Assembly (NCBI GenBank): GCA_003151955.1
Contig: PLZB01000019.1
Coordinates: 1-64,000 of the forward strand
DNA length: 64,000 bases
Reading direction: 5' to 3'
Source of the DNA: Acidimicrobiaceae bacterium
Lineage (GTDB): Bacteria; Actinomycetota; Acidimicrobiia; Acidimicrobiales; UBA8190
The translations under genes were made by a program, and so were the position numbers. The notes under the pieces were generated by a model. It made no database searches and was not told the origin of the DNA. It saw only the letters and a list, made by a program, of their open reading frames with translations. This document shows, piece by piece, positions 16,943 through 26,442 of this stretch (position 1 is its first letter; each line of letters starts with the position of its first letter).

Positions 16943-16948
16943 TAGCCT
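16943..16948 (+). promoter_or_regulatory. -10 element, leaderless start of the DUF488 gene
   Basis: TAGCCT with a 7-nt spacer to GTG 16956. This picks the start codon among several in-frame candidates. Confidence 0.5.
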
Positions 16949-16955
16949 GGTCCCC

Positions 16956-17459
16956 GTGGCCGAGGACCCCCTCCAAGTGTGGACCGTGGGTCACTCCAAC
17001 CACTCCGCCGGGGAGCTCATCGGCCTCCTGGCCGCCGCCGGGATCGAGGTCGTCGTCGACATCCGGTCCCAGCCCTTCTCCCGACGTCAGAGCCAGTTCA
17101 ACCGGGAGCCGCTCCGCCGGGCTCTGGACGCCGCCGGGCTCGGCTACCTCTTCCTCGGGGACCAGCTGGGGGGCCGGCCCCCCGAACCGGAGCTCACCGA
17201 CGAACGGGGCCGGGTCGACTACGGGGCCGTGGCCGGCCTGGCCCGGTTCCGCCAGGGGATCGACCGGCTCCGGGCCGGAGCCGGCCGGTTCCGGGTGGCC
17301 GTCCTCTGCAGCGAGGAGGACCCGGCCCGCTGCCACCCCTCCTCAGGCGTCCCTGGTCGCCATCCGCCAGGCGCCGAGAAACGAATGGGCCGTTCACGAT
17401 CCCGTAGGCGAAGCCCAGTCCGCTCGGCTCGAGATGGGCCACGGCCATCATCGGCATGA
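16956..17459 (+). pseudogene. DUF488 family protein, C-terminus lost
   Basis: Residues 1-126 match DUF488: VWTVGHSNHSAGELIGLL, then VVDIRSQPFSRRQSQFN, then VAVLCSEEDPARCH. In intact members the CH is followed at once by a helix (R.L.A..L) and a final strand. Here the frame instead runs into ~40 Arg/Pro/Ser-rich residues unlike the family, so the end appears replaced near 17335. The DNA after that point reads on the other strand as a fragment of a P-type ATPase, which suggests a rearrangement joint. DUF488 proteins are uncharacterised. GTG 16956 is chosen for its -10 spacing. The truncated protein might still be made. Confidence 0.6.
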
Positions 17460-17605
17460 CGATGGCCAGGCCGGCGGGGATCCGGGCCAGGTAGGGCGCC
17501 ACCCTCGAGCGTCCGGCCGGGCCGTAGGAGTGGGGCGCGAAGCCATGGAGCACCAGCCGGATGGCGAGGAAGAGGGTCGGGATCCCGATCGTCAACGCGG
17601 CCGGG
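17350..17605 (-). pseudogene. Remnant of a P-type cation ATPase C-terminal membrane region
   Basis: On the minus strand, directly after the stop of chlID, another frame reads AALTIGIPTLFLAI, then APHSYGPAGRSRVAPYLARI, then PAGLAIVMPMMAVAHLEPSG. This resembles the late membrane segments of CtpE-type ATPases (LTIGIP.FFLALAPN, then a basic loop, then IP.G). No nucleotide-binding or phosphorylation domain is present and no start precedes it, so it is a fragment of about 70-85 codons. Its outer edge meets the broken end of the DUF488 gene. Identification is by eye from a short stretch. Confidence 0.45.
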
Positions 17606-19399
17606 TCATCGCAGATGTGCGTCCCGGACCACGCCGGCCAGCCCCTCGGCCGTGAGCTCTCCGACGGCGAGGTACCGGGCCCCCATGGCCTCGGCCAGGG
17701 GCCGGGCCATATCCAGTCGGATATGGCCGTCCTCGGCGTCGACGACGACGGCGGGGACCCCCCGGCGCCGGAGGCGGTCGGCGCTGGCCAGGGAGGCCTC
17801 CACCGGGTCGACCCCCTCAGGGCCGGCCGTGGCCCGGCCGTCGGAGACCAGGACGACGAGAGGCCGGGCCCCCTGGGACACGGCCAGGGCCGCCTCGGCC
17901 AACCCCAGGGCGGTGTCGATCCCGGCCCAGAGCGGGGTCCTCCCCCCGGTGGGGAGGGTCTCGAGCCGGGCCCGGGCCACCTCGACGCTGCCGGTGGGCC
18001 GGAGGACGACCTCGGCCCCCTCCCCTCGGAAGACGACCAGGGCCACGGAGTCCCGCCGCTGGTAGGCGTCGAGGAGGAGGGAGACGGCCGCCCCCTTGGC
18101 CGCCTCCATCCGCTTGTCCGCCCCCATCGACCCCGAGGCGTCGACGACCAGGATGACGAGGTTCCCCGTCTTCTCCCGGCGGACCGCCTCCCGGAGGTCA
18201 CCGGCGAGCACCGACGCCATCACCGCCACCGACCCCACCGGTCCCCCCGGGTCGGGGACCCGGTCTCCGATCAGGCGGCCCCGGTCGCCGGTCACGACCG
18301 ACCGCCGGCCCGCCGGCACCGGCCCCATGGGGCCCGCAGACGTCCGGGCCGGAGGGGCTCCGAGCAGGAGGACGGGGCCGACCGCCCCGGGGGCCACCGC
18401 GGCCCGCTCGCCTCCAGGTCCACCCGGACCACCCCCGCCGCCCGGGGGCGGGCTCCCACCACCCTGGCCCGAACCGTCATCGGGTCCGGTGTCGGGGTCG
18501 GGTCCGAAGGCGTCGTCGAGTGCGTCGGCCAGCTCCTGGGGGGGGACCCCGGGGGCCTCGAAGGGGGACCGGCGGCGGCGGTGGCCGAGGGCGAGACCGG
18601 CTACGGCCCGGACCTCCGCCTCCCCGGCCTCGGCCTTCCCCTCCCATCCGGCCAGGGCGGCCGCGGCCCGGCAGCAGACGAGGTCGGCCCGGAGCCCCTC
18701 GGCCCCGGCCGCCACGCAGAGCTCCGCCACCGCCTCGATCAGGCCGGGGGCCAGGAGGGCGGCCCGGGACTGGGCCAGCCGGCGGCGGAGCTCGTCCTCC
18801 TCGGCCTCCCAGCCGGCCGCGAACCCAACCGGGTCGGCGTCGAAGGCGAGGCGGCGGCGGACGGCCTCGGCCCGGGCCGTGGGGTCGGTGGGGGCGAGGA
18901 CGTCGGCGGAGAGCCCGAACCGGTCGAGGAGCTGGGGCCGGAGCTCCCCCTCCTCGGGGTTCATCGACCCGAGGAGGATGAACCGGCTCGGATGGGTGTG
19001 GGAGACCCCCTCCCGCTCCACCCGGTTCACCCCGGAGGCGGCCACGTCGAGGAGGACGTCGACGAGATGGTCGGGGAGGAGGTTGACCTCGTCGACGTAG
19101 AGGACCCCCCCGTCGGCGTCGCCGAGGAGGCCGGCCACGAACCGTCGCTCCCCGTCGACGAGGGCGGCCCGGAGGTCGATCGAGCCGATGAGCCGGTCCT
19201 CGGAGGCCCCCACCGGGAGCTCCACGAAGGGGGCCTCCCCGGGGAGGAGGGCGGCCAGTCCCCGGGCCGCCGTCGTCTTGGCGCTCCCCTTCTGGCCCCG
19301 GAGGAGGACCCCCCCGATGGCGGGGTCGACGGCGTTCAGGAGGAGGGCGAGACGGAGCTCCTCCTGGCCGACCAGGGCCGAGAAGGGGAAGGGGGTCAT
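17606..19399 (-). CDS. Fused ChlI-ChlD-type AAA+/VWA cobaltochelatase subunit
   Basis: A 597-residue protein joining both small subunits of Mg/Co chelatases. The N-terminal AAA+ half has Walker A GQKGSAKTT (about 32-40), Walker B VLYVDEVNLL (about 107-116) and the NPEEGELRPQLLDRFG sensor region. A Gly/Pro-rich acidic linker (about 300-360) leads to a VWA domain with MIDAS motif DASGSMG (about 420) and SDGRATAG. In concert with CobN it would drive ATP-dependent cobalt insertion, replacing the CobS-CobT pair. ATG 19399 overlaps the cobN stop as ATGA. It is the last gene of the riboswitch-controlled operon. Magnesium chelatase for chlorophyll is unlikely given the cob context. Confidence 0.88.
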   Translation of the reverse strand: MTPFPFSALVGQEELRLALLLNAVDPAIGGVLLRGQKGSAKTTAARGLAALLPGEAPFVELPVGASEDRLIGSIDLRAALVDGERRFVAGLLGDADGGVLYVDEVNLLPDHLVDVLLDVAASGVNRVEREGVSHTHPSRFILLGSMNPEEGELRPQLLDRFGLSADVLAPTDPTARAEAVRRRLAFDADPVGFAAGWEAEEDELRRRLAQSRAALLAPGLIEAVAELCVAAGAEGLRADLVCCRAAAALAGWEGKAEAGEAEVRAVAGLALGHRRRRSPFEAPGVPPQELADALDDAFGPDPDTGPDDGSGQGGGSPPPGGGGGPGGPGGERAAVAPGAVGPVLLLGAPPARTSAGPMGPVPAGRRSVVTGDRGRLIGDRVPDPGGPVGSVAVMASVLAGDLREAVRREKTGNLVILVVDASGSMGADKRMEAAKGAAVSLLLDAYQRRDSVALVVFRGEGAEVVLRPTGSVEVARARLETLPTGGRTPLWAGIDTALGLAEAALAVSQGARPLVVLVSDGRATAGPEGVDPVEASLASADRLRRRGVPAVVVDAEDGHIRLDMARPLAEAMGARYLAVGELTAEGLAGVVRDAHLR

Positions 19400-22300
19400 C
19401 GGCTCTCCTCCCAGCCCTCGGCCTCGAGGAGGGCGCTCCGCAAGGTGGCCAGGGCCTCGGCCGAGGCGTTCCAGAGGTCCCGGTCGGCCGCCTCCAGGAG
19501 CCGCTCGGCGATGGACCGGAGCGCCCAGGGGTTGGAGGCCTCGAAGAACTTCCGGACGGCCGGGTCGGCCACGTAGGCGGCCGTCACCGCCTCGTACATC
19601 CAGTCCTCGACGACCCGGGCGGTGGCGTCGTAGCCGAAGAGGTAGTCGACGGTGGCCGCCATCTCGAAGGCCCCCTTGTAGCCGTGGCGCTCCATGGCCG
19701 CGATCCACTTGGGATTCACGACCCGGCTCCGGACCACCCGGGCCGCCTCCTCGGCCAGGGACCGGACCCGGGGCCGGTCGGGGTCGGCCGAGTCCCCGAA
19801 CCAGGCCTTGGGCTGGCGGCCGGTCAGGGCCCGGATGGTGGCCACCATCCCCCCGTGGTCCTGGAGGTAGTCGTCGGAGTCGAAGATGTCGTGCTCCCGG
19901 TTGTCCTGGTTCTTCACGGCCACCTCGACGCCGGCCAGCCGGCGCCGCAGCGCCTCGCCGGCCTCGGCCCCCATCCCCCGCCGGCCGTAGGACCAGCCCC
20001 CCCAGGCCAGGTAGACGGCGGCGAGGTCCTCGTCACTGCGCCAGTGGCGGGACTCGAGGACGGTCAGGATCCCCGAGCCGTAGGCGCCGGGCTTGGGCCC
20101 GAAGATCCGGGGGTCGGCCGTCCCGGCCGCCGCCACCGGGTTCTCCTCCGGGGTCTCGTCGAGGGCGGCCACCAGCTCGACGGCGTCGTCGAGGAGGTGC
20201 AGGACGTGGGGGAAGGCGTCCCGGAAGAAGCCGGAGACCCGGAGGGTGACGTCGACCCGGGGTCGGCCCAGCTCCTCCAGGGTGATGACCTCGAGGCCCT
20301 CGACCCGGCCCGACTCCTCGGCCCAGACGGGCCGGACCCCGAGGAGGGCCAGGGCCTCGGCCACGTCGTCGCCGGCCGTCCGCATCGCCGCCGTCCCCCA
20401 GACGACCAGGCCGACCTGGGCCGGGTAGCGGCCCTCCTCGGCCAGGTGCCGGTCGAGGAGCCGGTCGGCCAGGCCCCGGCCCACCTCCCAGGCCAGCCGG
20501 GAGGGGATGGCCTTGGGGTCAACCGAGTAGAAGTTCCGCCCCGTCGGCAGCACGTGGGCCTGGCCCCGCGACGGAGCCCCCGACGGACCGGGGGCGATGA
20601 ACCGGCCGGCCAGGGCCCCGAGGACGGCGGTGGTCTCCCCGGTGGTGGCCCGGAGGTTGGGGACGAGCCGGTCGCAGACCCAGGCCAGGGTCACCTCGGC
20701 CGGCGTCGGGACCGGCCCGGCTGTCGCTGGGGCGACCCAGCCGGCGGCCTGGCAGGCGGCCAGCCGGGTCCGGCACCCGGCCTCGACGACGTCGACCTCC
20801 CGGCGCCGGCCGGCGTCGAGGTCGATCCCGAGCTCGGCGGCCACGGCCCGCCGGAGCGAGGGGACCGAACCCTGGGCCAGCCGGGTCAGGGCCAGGGTGA
20901 ATTCGAGCTCGGCCTCCCCCTCGGGGGCCCGACCCAGGATGTGGAGGCCGCCCCGGATCTGGGCGTCCTTCAGCTCGCAGAGGTAGCCGTCGACGTGGAG
21001 GAGGACGTCGTCGAAGGCAGGGTCGGCGAAGGTCTCCTCCCCCTCGGCCCCCGACAGGCCCAGGTCCCGGTGGATCTCGGCCGCCACCAGGCACTCCCAG
21101 ACCTGGCGGCGGACGGCGGGGAGCTTGGCCGGGTCGAGGGAGCTGATCCGGGCGTGCTCGTCGAGGAGGGTCTCGAGCCGGGCCAGGTCGTCGTAGACCT
21201 CGGCCCGGGTGAGGGGTGGGACGAGGTGGTCGACGATGACGGCGTGGGCCCGCCGCTTGGCCTGGGTCCCCTCCCCGGGGTCGTTGACGACGAAGGGGTA
21301 GACGAAGGGGACACTGCCGAGGGCGGCGTCGGGGCCGCAGCCGGCCGAGAGGCCGACCCCCTTGCCGGGGAGCCATTCCAGGGTGCCGTGCTTGCCGGCG
21401 TGGACGACGGCGTCGGCCCCGAAGCCGACGTCGAGCCAGCGGTAGAAGGCCAGGTAGTGGTGGGTGGGGGGGAGGTCGGGGGAGTGGTAGACGGCCACGG
21501 GGTCCTCCCCGAAGCCCCGGGGGGGCTGGATGGCGACGAGGACGTGGCCGAGGTCGAGGCCGGCGAAGACCAGGTCGGTCCGGCCGTCGGGGCCGGTCTC
21601 GACGTGGACGGTGCCGGGGGCCGGACCCCAGTGGGCCTCGATGGCCCGGCGGAGGGAGCCGGGGAGGGTGGCGAACCAGGCCGAGTAGTCCTCCCCGTTC
21701 ATCCGGCCCACGGCCCGGGCCGACTGGTCGGGGGTGAGCCGGTCGAGGTCGTAGGTGAGGGTGTCGGCCAGCTCGGCCATGAGCTCGTCCCCGCCGGCCG
21801 GGATCCTGCTGACGGCCATCCCCTCGTCGGCCAGGGCCCCGAGGAGGTCGACGATCGAGGCGGGGGTGTCGAGGCCGACGGCGTTGCCGAGCCGGCTCCG
21901 CTTGGTGGGGTAGGCGGACAGGACGAGGGCCACCCGCCGGTCGGCGGGGGCGGTGTGTCGGAGCCGGGCCAGGCGGACGGCCAGCTCGGACACCCGGGCC
22001 ACCCGGTCGGGCCGGGTCCGGTAGGCGGTGACCGGGGTCCCGAGGACCCCGTCGTCGTCGACGGTCTCCTTGAAGGAGAAGGGGACGGAGATGATCCGGC
22101 CGTCGAACTCGGGGATGGCCACGGCCATGGCCACGTCCAGGGGGGAGAGCCCCCCGGTCGAGGCCTCCCAGGTCTCCGAGGAGACCGTGGCGCAGACGGC
22201 CTGGACGACGGGGACCCCGAGAGTGGCCAGGGCCCCGGCGTCCCAGCAGTCGGCCTCCTCGTCGAGGGACCCGGCGGCCAGGGTGGTGGTGACGACGGCG

Positions 22301-22971
22301 TCGACCCCGGCTCCGGCCAGGAGCTCGACGGCGGGGACCGGCCCGGGGCTGCCGTCGGGGCCGGGGGCCTCGGGCCGCAAGGAGTAGGTGTGGACGGGGT
22401 AGGCGTTGGCCCCGGCCGCCTCGATCCCGGCGCAGAGGTCGCTGACGAACTGGGTATTCCCGGCCAGGACGTGGGCCCGGTAGAAGACGACCCCGACGGT
22501 GGGCCGGCCCGGGTCGCACACCGGGGTGCCGAGGACGCCGTGGGCGGGGACGGCGGCGGGGGCCTCGAAGCCGAACCCCTCGAGGAGGACGGTGTCGGCC
22601 ACGAACCGGAGGAGCTGCTCCATGTTGGCCGGGCCCCCCTGGACCAGGTAGCCGAAGGCCTGGGCCACGAGGGCGGAACCCACCGTGGAGGCGGCGGTCA
22701 GCTCGGCGTCGGGGACGGCCTCCCCCCCGAAGCAGAGGAGGGGGATCCCGGCGGCCCGGCAGCCGGCCCGGAGGGCCTCGAAGGGCTCCTCCCAGGCCTG
22801 GCGCCCCCCGAGGAGCCGGACCAGGACCATCCGGACCCCCTCCAGCGACGGGGCTCCGGCCAGCGCCGTCGGGTTGGCGGCCCGGACGGCCGGGAAGCCC
22901 TCCGGGAGGGTCTCGGCCACCACCCGGAGGGAGAGGATCTCGGTGTCGGCGTTGCTCAGGAAGAGGATCAT
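19396..22971 (-). CDS. cobN: Cobaltochelatase large subunit CobN
   Basis: A 1191-residue ChlH/CobN-family protein, normal length for CobN. It opens MILFLSNADTEILSLR and contains the family blocks EFDGRIISVPFSFKE, GKHGTLEWLPGKGVGLSAGCGPD, VYPFVVNDPGEGTQAKRRAHAV and YSVDPKAIPSRLAWEVG. It binds the corrin (hydrogenobyrinate a,c-diamide in the late-insertion pathway) and cobalt, with the AAA+ partner encoded next. ATG 22971 overlaps cobQ as ATGA. Its presence alongside CbiX in the same window is discussed in the findings. Confidence 0.93.
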   Translation of the reverse strand: MILFLSNADTEILSLRVVAETLPEGFPAVRAANPTALAGAPSLEGVRMVLVRLLGGRQAWEEPFEALRAGCRAAGIPLLCFGGEAVPDAELTAASTVGSALVAQAFGYLVQGGPANMEQLLRFVADTVLLEGFGFEAPAAVPAHGVLGTPVCDPGRPTVGVVFYRAHVLAGNTQFVSDLCAGIEAAGANAYPVHTYSLRPEAPGPDGSPGPVPAVELLAGAGVDAVVTTTLAAGSLDEEADCWDAGALATLGVPVVQAVCATVSSETWEASTGGLSPLDVAMAVAIPEFDGRIISVPFSFKETVDDDGVLGTPVTAYRTRPDRVARVSELAVRLARLRHTAPADRRVALVLSAYPTKRSRLGNAVGLDTPASIVDLLGALADEGMAVSRIPAGGDELMAELADTLTYDLDRLTPDQSARAVGRMNGEDYSAWFATLPGSLRRAIEAHWGPAPGTVHVETGPDGRTDLVFAGLDLGHVLVAIQPPRGFGEDPVAVYHSPDLPPTHHYLAFYRWLDVGFGADAVVHAGKHGTLEWLPGKGVGLSAGCGPDAALGSVPFVYPFVVNDPGEGTQAKRRAHAVIVDHLVPPLTRAEVYDDLARLETLLDEHARISSLDPAKLPAVRRQVWECLVAAEIHRDLGLSGAEGEETFADPAFDDVLLHVDGYLCELKDAQIRGGLHILGRAPEGEAELEFTLALTRLAQGSVPSLRRAVAAELGIDLDAGRRREVDVVEAGCRTRLAACQAAGWVAPATAGPVPTPAEVTLAWVCDRLVPNLRATTGETTAVLGALAGRFIAPGPSGAPSRGQAHVLPTGRNFYSVDPKAIPSRLAWEVGRGLADRLLDRHLAEEGRYPAQVGLVVWGTAAMRTAGDDVAEALALLGVRPVWAEESGRVEGLEVITLEELGRPRVDVTLRVSGFFRDAFPHVLHLLDDAVELVAALDETPEENPVAAAGTADPRIFGPKPGAYGSGILTVLESRHWRSDEDLAAVYLAWGGWSYGRRGMGAEAGEALRRRLAGVEVAVKNQDNREHDIFDSDDYLQDHGGMVATIRALTGRQPKAWFGDSADPDRPRVRSLAEEAARVVRSRVVNPKWIAAMERHGYKGAFEMAATVDYLFGYDATARVVEDWMYEAVTAAYVADPAVRKFFEASNPWALRSIAERLLEAADRDLWNASAEALATLRSALLEAEGWEESR

Positions 22972-24539
22972 GGCTGGGCGGTCTCCAGGGGGGCCCCGGA
23001 GGCGATGAGGGCCAGGAGGGCGGGCAGGTCGACGTGGGTCTCGAGGGCGTCGGCCAGGCGGTCGAACCGCCGGAGCCGGGCCCCGGCGAAGGATCCCTCG
23101 ACGGAGGGGGCGGGCCGGGGCTTCCCCCGGTGGTCGGCGACGAGGCCGAGGAAGGCGGTCCGGAAGCCGTCCTCCTCGAAGAGGCCGTGGAGGGAGGTCC
23201 CGTAGAGGGCGGCGCCGGGGTCGGCCCAGCCCTCGGGCTCCTCCCCTCCCCCGCCGTCGTCCAGGGCCAGCCAGGGGCGGCCGGCCCTGGCGTCGCCGGG
23301 CCCGGCCGGTCCGACCCGGCCCTGGTGGATCTGGTAGCCGGAGACGGCGACGGCGTCCCGGTCCCTCCCGCCGAGAAGCCGGCCCCGGCGGCGGCGGGTG
23401 ACCTTCTCGGGGCCGAAGACGGTCTCGACCGGGAGGAGTCCCAGGCCGGCCCCGGCGGTCTCGTCGCTCTCGATCCCGTCGAAGATCCGGTCCCCGAGCA
23501 TCTGGTAGCCCCCGCAGATGCCGAGGACGACGGGACCGCGGGGGCGGCCGGCCAGTCCGGCCAGCTTCCCGGCCAGGCCGCCGGCCCGGAGCCAGGCCAG
23601 GTCGGCCAGGGTCGACTTGGTCCCCGGCAGGACGATCAGGTCGGGGTCTCCGAGGGTCCCGGGACGGTCGACGAGGCGGACCTCGCAGGCCGGATCCTGC
23701 CCCAGGGGGTCGAGGTCGGTGAAGTTCGAGATCCGGGGGAACCGGATGACGGCCACGTCGAGGGGGTCGTCCCCGACGGGACCGGCGAAGGGGTCGGGGC
23801 CGGCCAGGGCCAGGGAGTCCTCGGCGTCGAGGCCGAGGCCGTCGATCCAGGGGAGGACCCCGAGGACGGGGACCCCGGTCCGGGCCTCGAGCTCCTCGAG
23901 ACCGGGGGTGAGGAGGGCCGGGTCGCCCCGGAACTTGTTGATCAGGAATCCCCGGACCAGGGGGCGGAGGTCGTCGGGGAGGAGGGCGACGGTCCCGTAG
24001 AGGGAGGCGAAGACCCCGCCCCGGTCGATGTCGCCCACCACCACGGCCGGGATCCCGGCCGCGGCGGCCAGGCGGAGGTTGACGAGGTCGTGGTCGAGGA
24101 GGTTGATCTCGGTCGGGCTCCCCGCCCCCTCGCAGATGACCACCTCGTAGCGGGCCCGGAGCGACTCGAGGGCGTCGGCCACGATGCCGGCCAGCTCGGG
24201 CTTCGCCGCGTGGTAGCCGGCGGCGTCGAGGACCTTCCAGGGCCGGCCCATGAGAACGACCTGGCTGGTCCGCTCCCCGGTGGGCTTGAGGAGGATCGGG
24301 TTCATGGCCGTCTCGGGGGGAGCCCCGGCGGCCAGGGCCTGGACGGCCTGGGCCCGGCCGATCTCGGTTCCCTCGTCGGTGACCCAGGAGTTGAGGGCCA
24401 TGTTCTGGGCCTTGAAGGGGGCCACGGCCACCCCCCGGCGGGCCAGGAGCCGGCAGAGGCCGGCCACGACGGCGCTCTTCCCGGCGTCGCTCCCCGTCCC
24501 GCACACCTGGAGACCTCCCCTCATCGCCGTCCCCTTCAC
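22968..24539 (-). CDS. cobQ: Cobyric acid synthase
   Basis: A 523-residue two-domain amidotransferase that amidates four side chains of adenosylcobyrinate diamide using glutamine and ATP. The N-terminal dethiobiotin-synthase-like domain has the P-loop CGTGSDAGKS (about residues 13-22) and the CobQ signature APFKAQNMALNSWVT. The C-terminal type I glutaminase domain has its nucleophile in GICGGYQMLG and ends with LHGLFE. ATG 24539 overlaps the stop of cobC as ATGA; a second ATG at 24524 is possible but would lose the coupling. Length is slightly above the usual ~490. Confidence 0.94.
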   Translation of the reverse strand: MKGTAMRGGLQVCGTGSDAGKSAVVAGLCRLLARRGVAVAPFKAQNMALNSWVTDEGTEIGRAQAVQALAAGAPPETAMNPILLKPTGERTSQVVLMGRPWKVLDAAGYHAAKPELAGIVADALESLRARYEVVICEGAGSPTEINLLDHDLVNLRLAAAAGIPAVVVGDIDRGGVFASLYGTVALLPDDLRPLVRGFLINKFRGDPALLTPGLEELEARTGVPVLGVLPWIDGLGLDAEDSLALAGPDPFAGPVGDDPLDVAVIRFPRISNFTDLDPLGQDPACEVRLVDRPGTLGDPDLIVLPGTKSTLADLAWLRAGGLAGKLAGLAGRPRGPVVLGICGGYQMLGDRIFDGIESDETAGAGLGLLPVETVFGPEKVTRRRRGRLLGGRDRDAVAVSGYQIHQGRVGPAGPGDARAGRPWLALDDGGGGEEPEGWADPGAALYGTSLHGLFEEDGFRTAFLGLVADHRGKPRPAPSVEGSFAGARLRRFDRLADALETHVDLPALLALIASGAPLETAQP

Positions 24540-25462
24540 GGCATGGCCCCCTTGAGGGCCCGGTCGAGGCGGTCGAGGCCGTCGGTGTCGGGGACGGCGA
24601 TCCGGACGGTGGCCGGCATGCCGAAGCCGGTGCAGTCCCGGACCAGGACCCCCTCGGGGGCGAGCCGGTCCCGGAGGCCGGCGGCGCCGTCGACGAGGAG
24701 CCAGTTGGCATCGGCCGGTCGGGGACGGAGGCCGTGGGATCGGCAGAGATCGGCCAGGTCGGCCCGGGCCGCGGCGATCTGTCGGGTCCAGCCCGGGAGG
24801 TCGACGAGGTCGAGGAGGGCGGGGAGGGCCTCGGCCACCAGACCGTTCACGGACCAGGCCGGCCGGCGGCGGGCCAGGGCGGCGGCCAGGGTGTCGTCGG
24901 GGGCGATGAGGTAGCCGACCCGGAGGCCGGGGCAGGCCAGGAGCTTGGTCAGGGAGCCGAGCACGATCGCCCCTGTCCCGGCGTCCCCCCGGGTCCAGAC
25001 CCCGGCGGCGAGGGGGTAGAAGGCCTCGTCCCAGACGGCGGCCTCCTCCCCGGCTGGGGCCAGGAGACCGGTGGGGTTGTGGGGGTTGGACCGGAACCGG
25101 GGCCCGTCGGGGAGGACCTGGGGGAGGTGGCGGCGGTAGAGGGAGAATTCGGGGTCCTCGACCCGGCCCCGGCCCAGCTCGGCCGCCACCAGGGCGATGG
25201 CCTCGGCCCCGCCATTGGTGAGGACGACCCGGTCGGGGTCGACCCCGAGGGCCCGGGCCAGGGCGAGGCGGGCCGGGCCGTCGTCGGGGTAGCGCCCGAG
25301 GGCCCCACCCTCCAGACAGCGGCCCAGCAGGGGCCGGAGGTCGGGGGCGAAGGGGTTGAGGCTGGCCGAGAGGTCGAGGAGGGACCCCGGGTCGAGGCCG
25401 AGGGCGGCAGCCACGGCCCGGCCGTCCCCCCCGTGGGCCCCGGCGGCGGGGACGGCCGTCAC
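24536..25462 (-). CDS. cobC: PLP-dependent aminotransferase, CobC/CobD (threonine-phosphate decarboxylase) type
   Basis: A 308-residue fold-type I PLP enzyme. SASLNPFAPD at the start, NPHNPTG in the middle and the lysine in GSLTKLLACPGLRVGY are standard for the cobalamin CobC/CobD branch, which makes the aminopropanol (phosphate) arm. The usual C-terminal block RIAVP.....RL..AL is present. It is shorter than characterised homologues (about 330-365) because loops are trimmed; no catalytic element is missing by eye. It overlaps cbiB by 4 nt and cobQ by 4 nt. Decarboxylation versus a pure linker role is not decided by sequence. Confidence 0.85.
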   Translation of the reverse strand: MTAVPAAGAHGGDGRAVAAALGLDPGSLLDLSASLNPFAPDLRPLLGRCLEGGALGRYPDDGPARLALARALGVDPDRVVLTNGGAEAIALVAAELGRGRVEDPEFSLYRRHLPQVLPDGPRFRSNPHNPTGLLAPAGEEAAVWDEAFYPLAAGVWTRGDAGTGAIVLGSLTKLLACPGLRVGYLIAPDDTLAAALARRRPAWSVNGLVAEALPALLDLVDLPGWTRQIAAARADLADLCRSHGLRPRPADANWLLVDGAAGLRDRLAPEGVLVRDCTGFGMPATVRIAVPDTDGLDRLDRALKGAMP

Positions 25463-26442
25463 CGGGCCCGCCGGCGGAGGATCCGGATCAGCCCGGGGAG
25501 GAGGGCGGGGGCGGCCAGGATGGCGGCCAGGAGCCCGGTGACGTCCCGGCTGAGACGGACGGCCCGGGCGATGTCGTCGGGCTCGGCGGGCCGGCCGTCG
25601 CCGAGGGTGGCCCGGATCTCCTCGCCCGAGCCGTAGCGGTTCCGGCCTCCCAGCCGGAGGCCGAGGGCGGCGGCGAAGGCGGCCTCGGCCACCCCGGCAT
25701 TGGGAGAGGGATGACCGGGGGCGTCCCGGCAGACGGCCCGCCAGATGGCCCGGGCCCGGCGGGGTCGGCAGGCCAGCACCAGGAGGGCGGTGACCCGGGC
25801 CGGGACCCAGTTGGCCACGTCGTCGGCCCGGGCCGAGGCCCAGCCGAACCGGCCGTGGCGGTCGGTCCGGTGGCCGACCATGGCGTCGAGGGTGTTGGCG
25901 GCCCGGTAGCCGAGGGCACCCGGGGCCCCGGCCACCGCGGCCCAGAGGGCAGGGGCCACGACGGCGTCGACGGTGTTCTCGGCCACCGACTCGACGACGG
26001 CCCGCGCCAGCTCCTTCTCGTCGAGCCCGGCCGGGTCCCGGCCCACCAGGGCGGGGAGGAGCCGGCGGGCCTCCACCAGGTCACCGGTGTCGAGGGGCCC
26101 CTCCACGGCCGCCGCCGCCTCGGCCAGGGCCCGGCCGGCCACGGCCACGGTGGTGGCCAGGGCGGACGAGGCCAGCTCGGGGGCGGCCCGGCCCGTGGAC
26201 CGCAGGGCCAGGGAGACGACAGCCCCGGCCGCCGCTCCCCCACCGATCCCGGCCAGGGCGTAGCGGCCGCCGGCCAGACGGTCGTCGTCCCACCAGCGCT
26301 CCTCGAGGTGGGCCATGGCCGAGCCGAACCGGGCCACGGGGTGGACGGCGGCGGGAGGCTCCCCCACCAGCCGGTCGGCGAGGAGGCCGACGGCGGCCCC
26401 GAGGGCCCGGGACCGGGCCGTCCGGAGGGGGCCGGTCACCAT
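25459..26442 (-). CDS. cbiB: Adenosylcobinamide-phosphate synthase (CbiB/CobD)
   Basis: A 327-residue membrane protein that attaches the aminopropanol arm to adenosylcobyric acid. Family text includes LLADRLVGEPPAAVHPVARFG near the N-terminus, ESVAENTVDAVVAPALWAAVAG, the block GYRAANTLDAMVGHR and DAPGHPSPNAGVAEAAFAAALGL. Several hydrophobic segments span the protein. ATG 26442 overlaps the cobS stop by 7 nt. Upstream the frame is open but unrelated. Confidence 0.92.
   Translation of the reverse strand: MVTGPLRTARSRALGAAVGLLADRLVGEPPAAVHPVARFGSAMAHLEERWWDDDRLAGGRYALAGIGGGAAAGAVVSLALRSTGRAAPELASSALATTVAVAGRALAEAAAAVEGPLDTGDLVEARRLLPALVGRDPAGLDEKELARAVVESVAENTVDAVVAPALWAAVAGAPGALGYRAANTLDAMVGHRTDRHGRFGWASARADDVANWVPARVTALLVLACRPRRARAIWRAVCRDAPGHPSPNAGVAEAAFAAALGLRLGGRNRYGSGEEIRATLGDGRPAEPDDIARAVRLSRDVTGLLAAILAAPALLPGLIRILRRRAR

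Noticed and set aside
19684-23205. A 1173-codon plus-strand frame over cobN
   Set aside because: Shadow of the conserved minus-strand cobN; no ribosome site and no domains.
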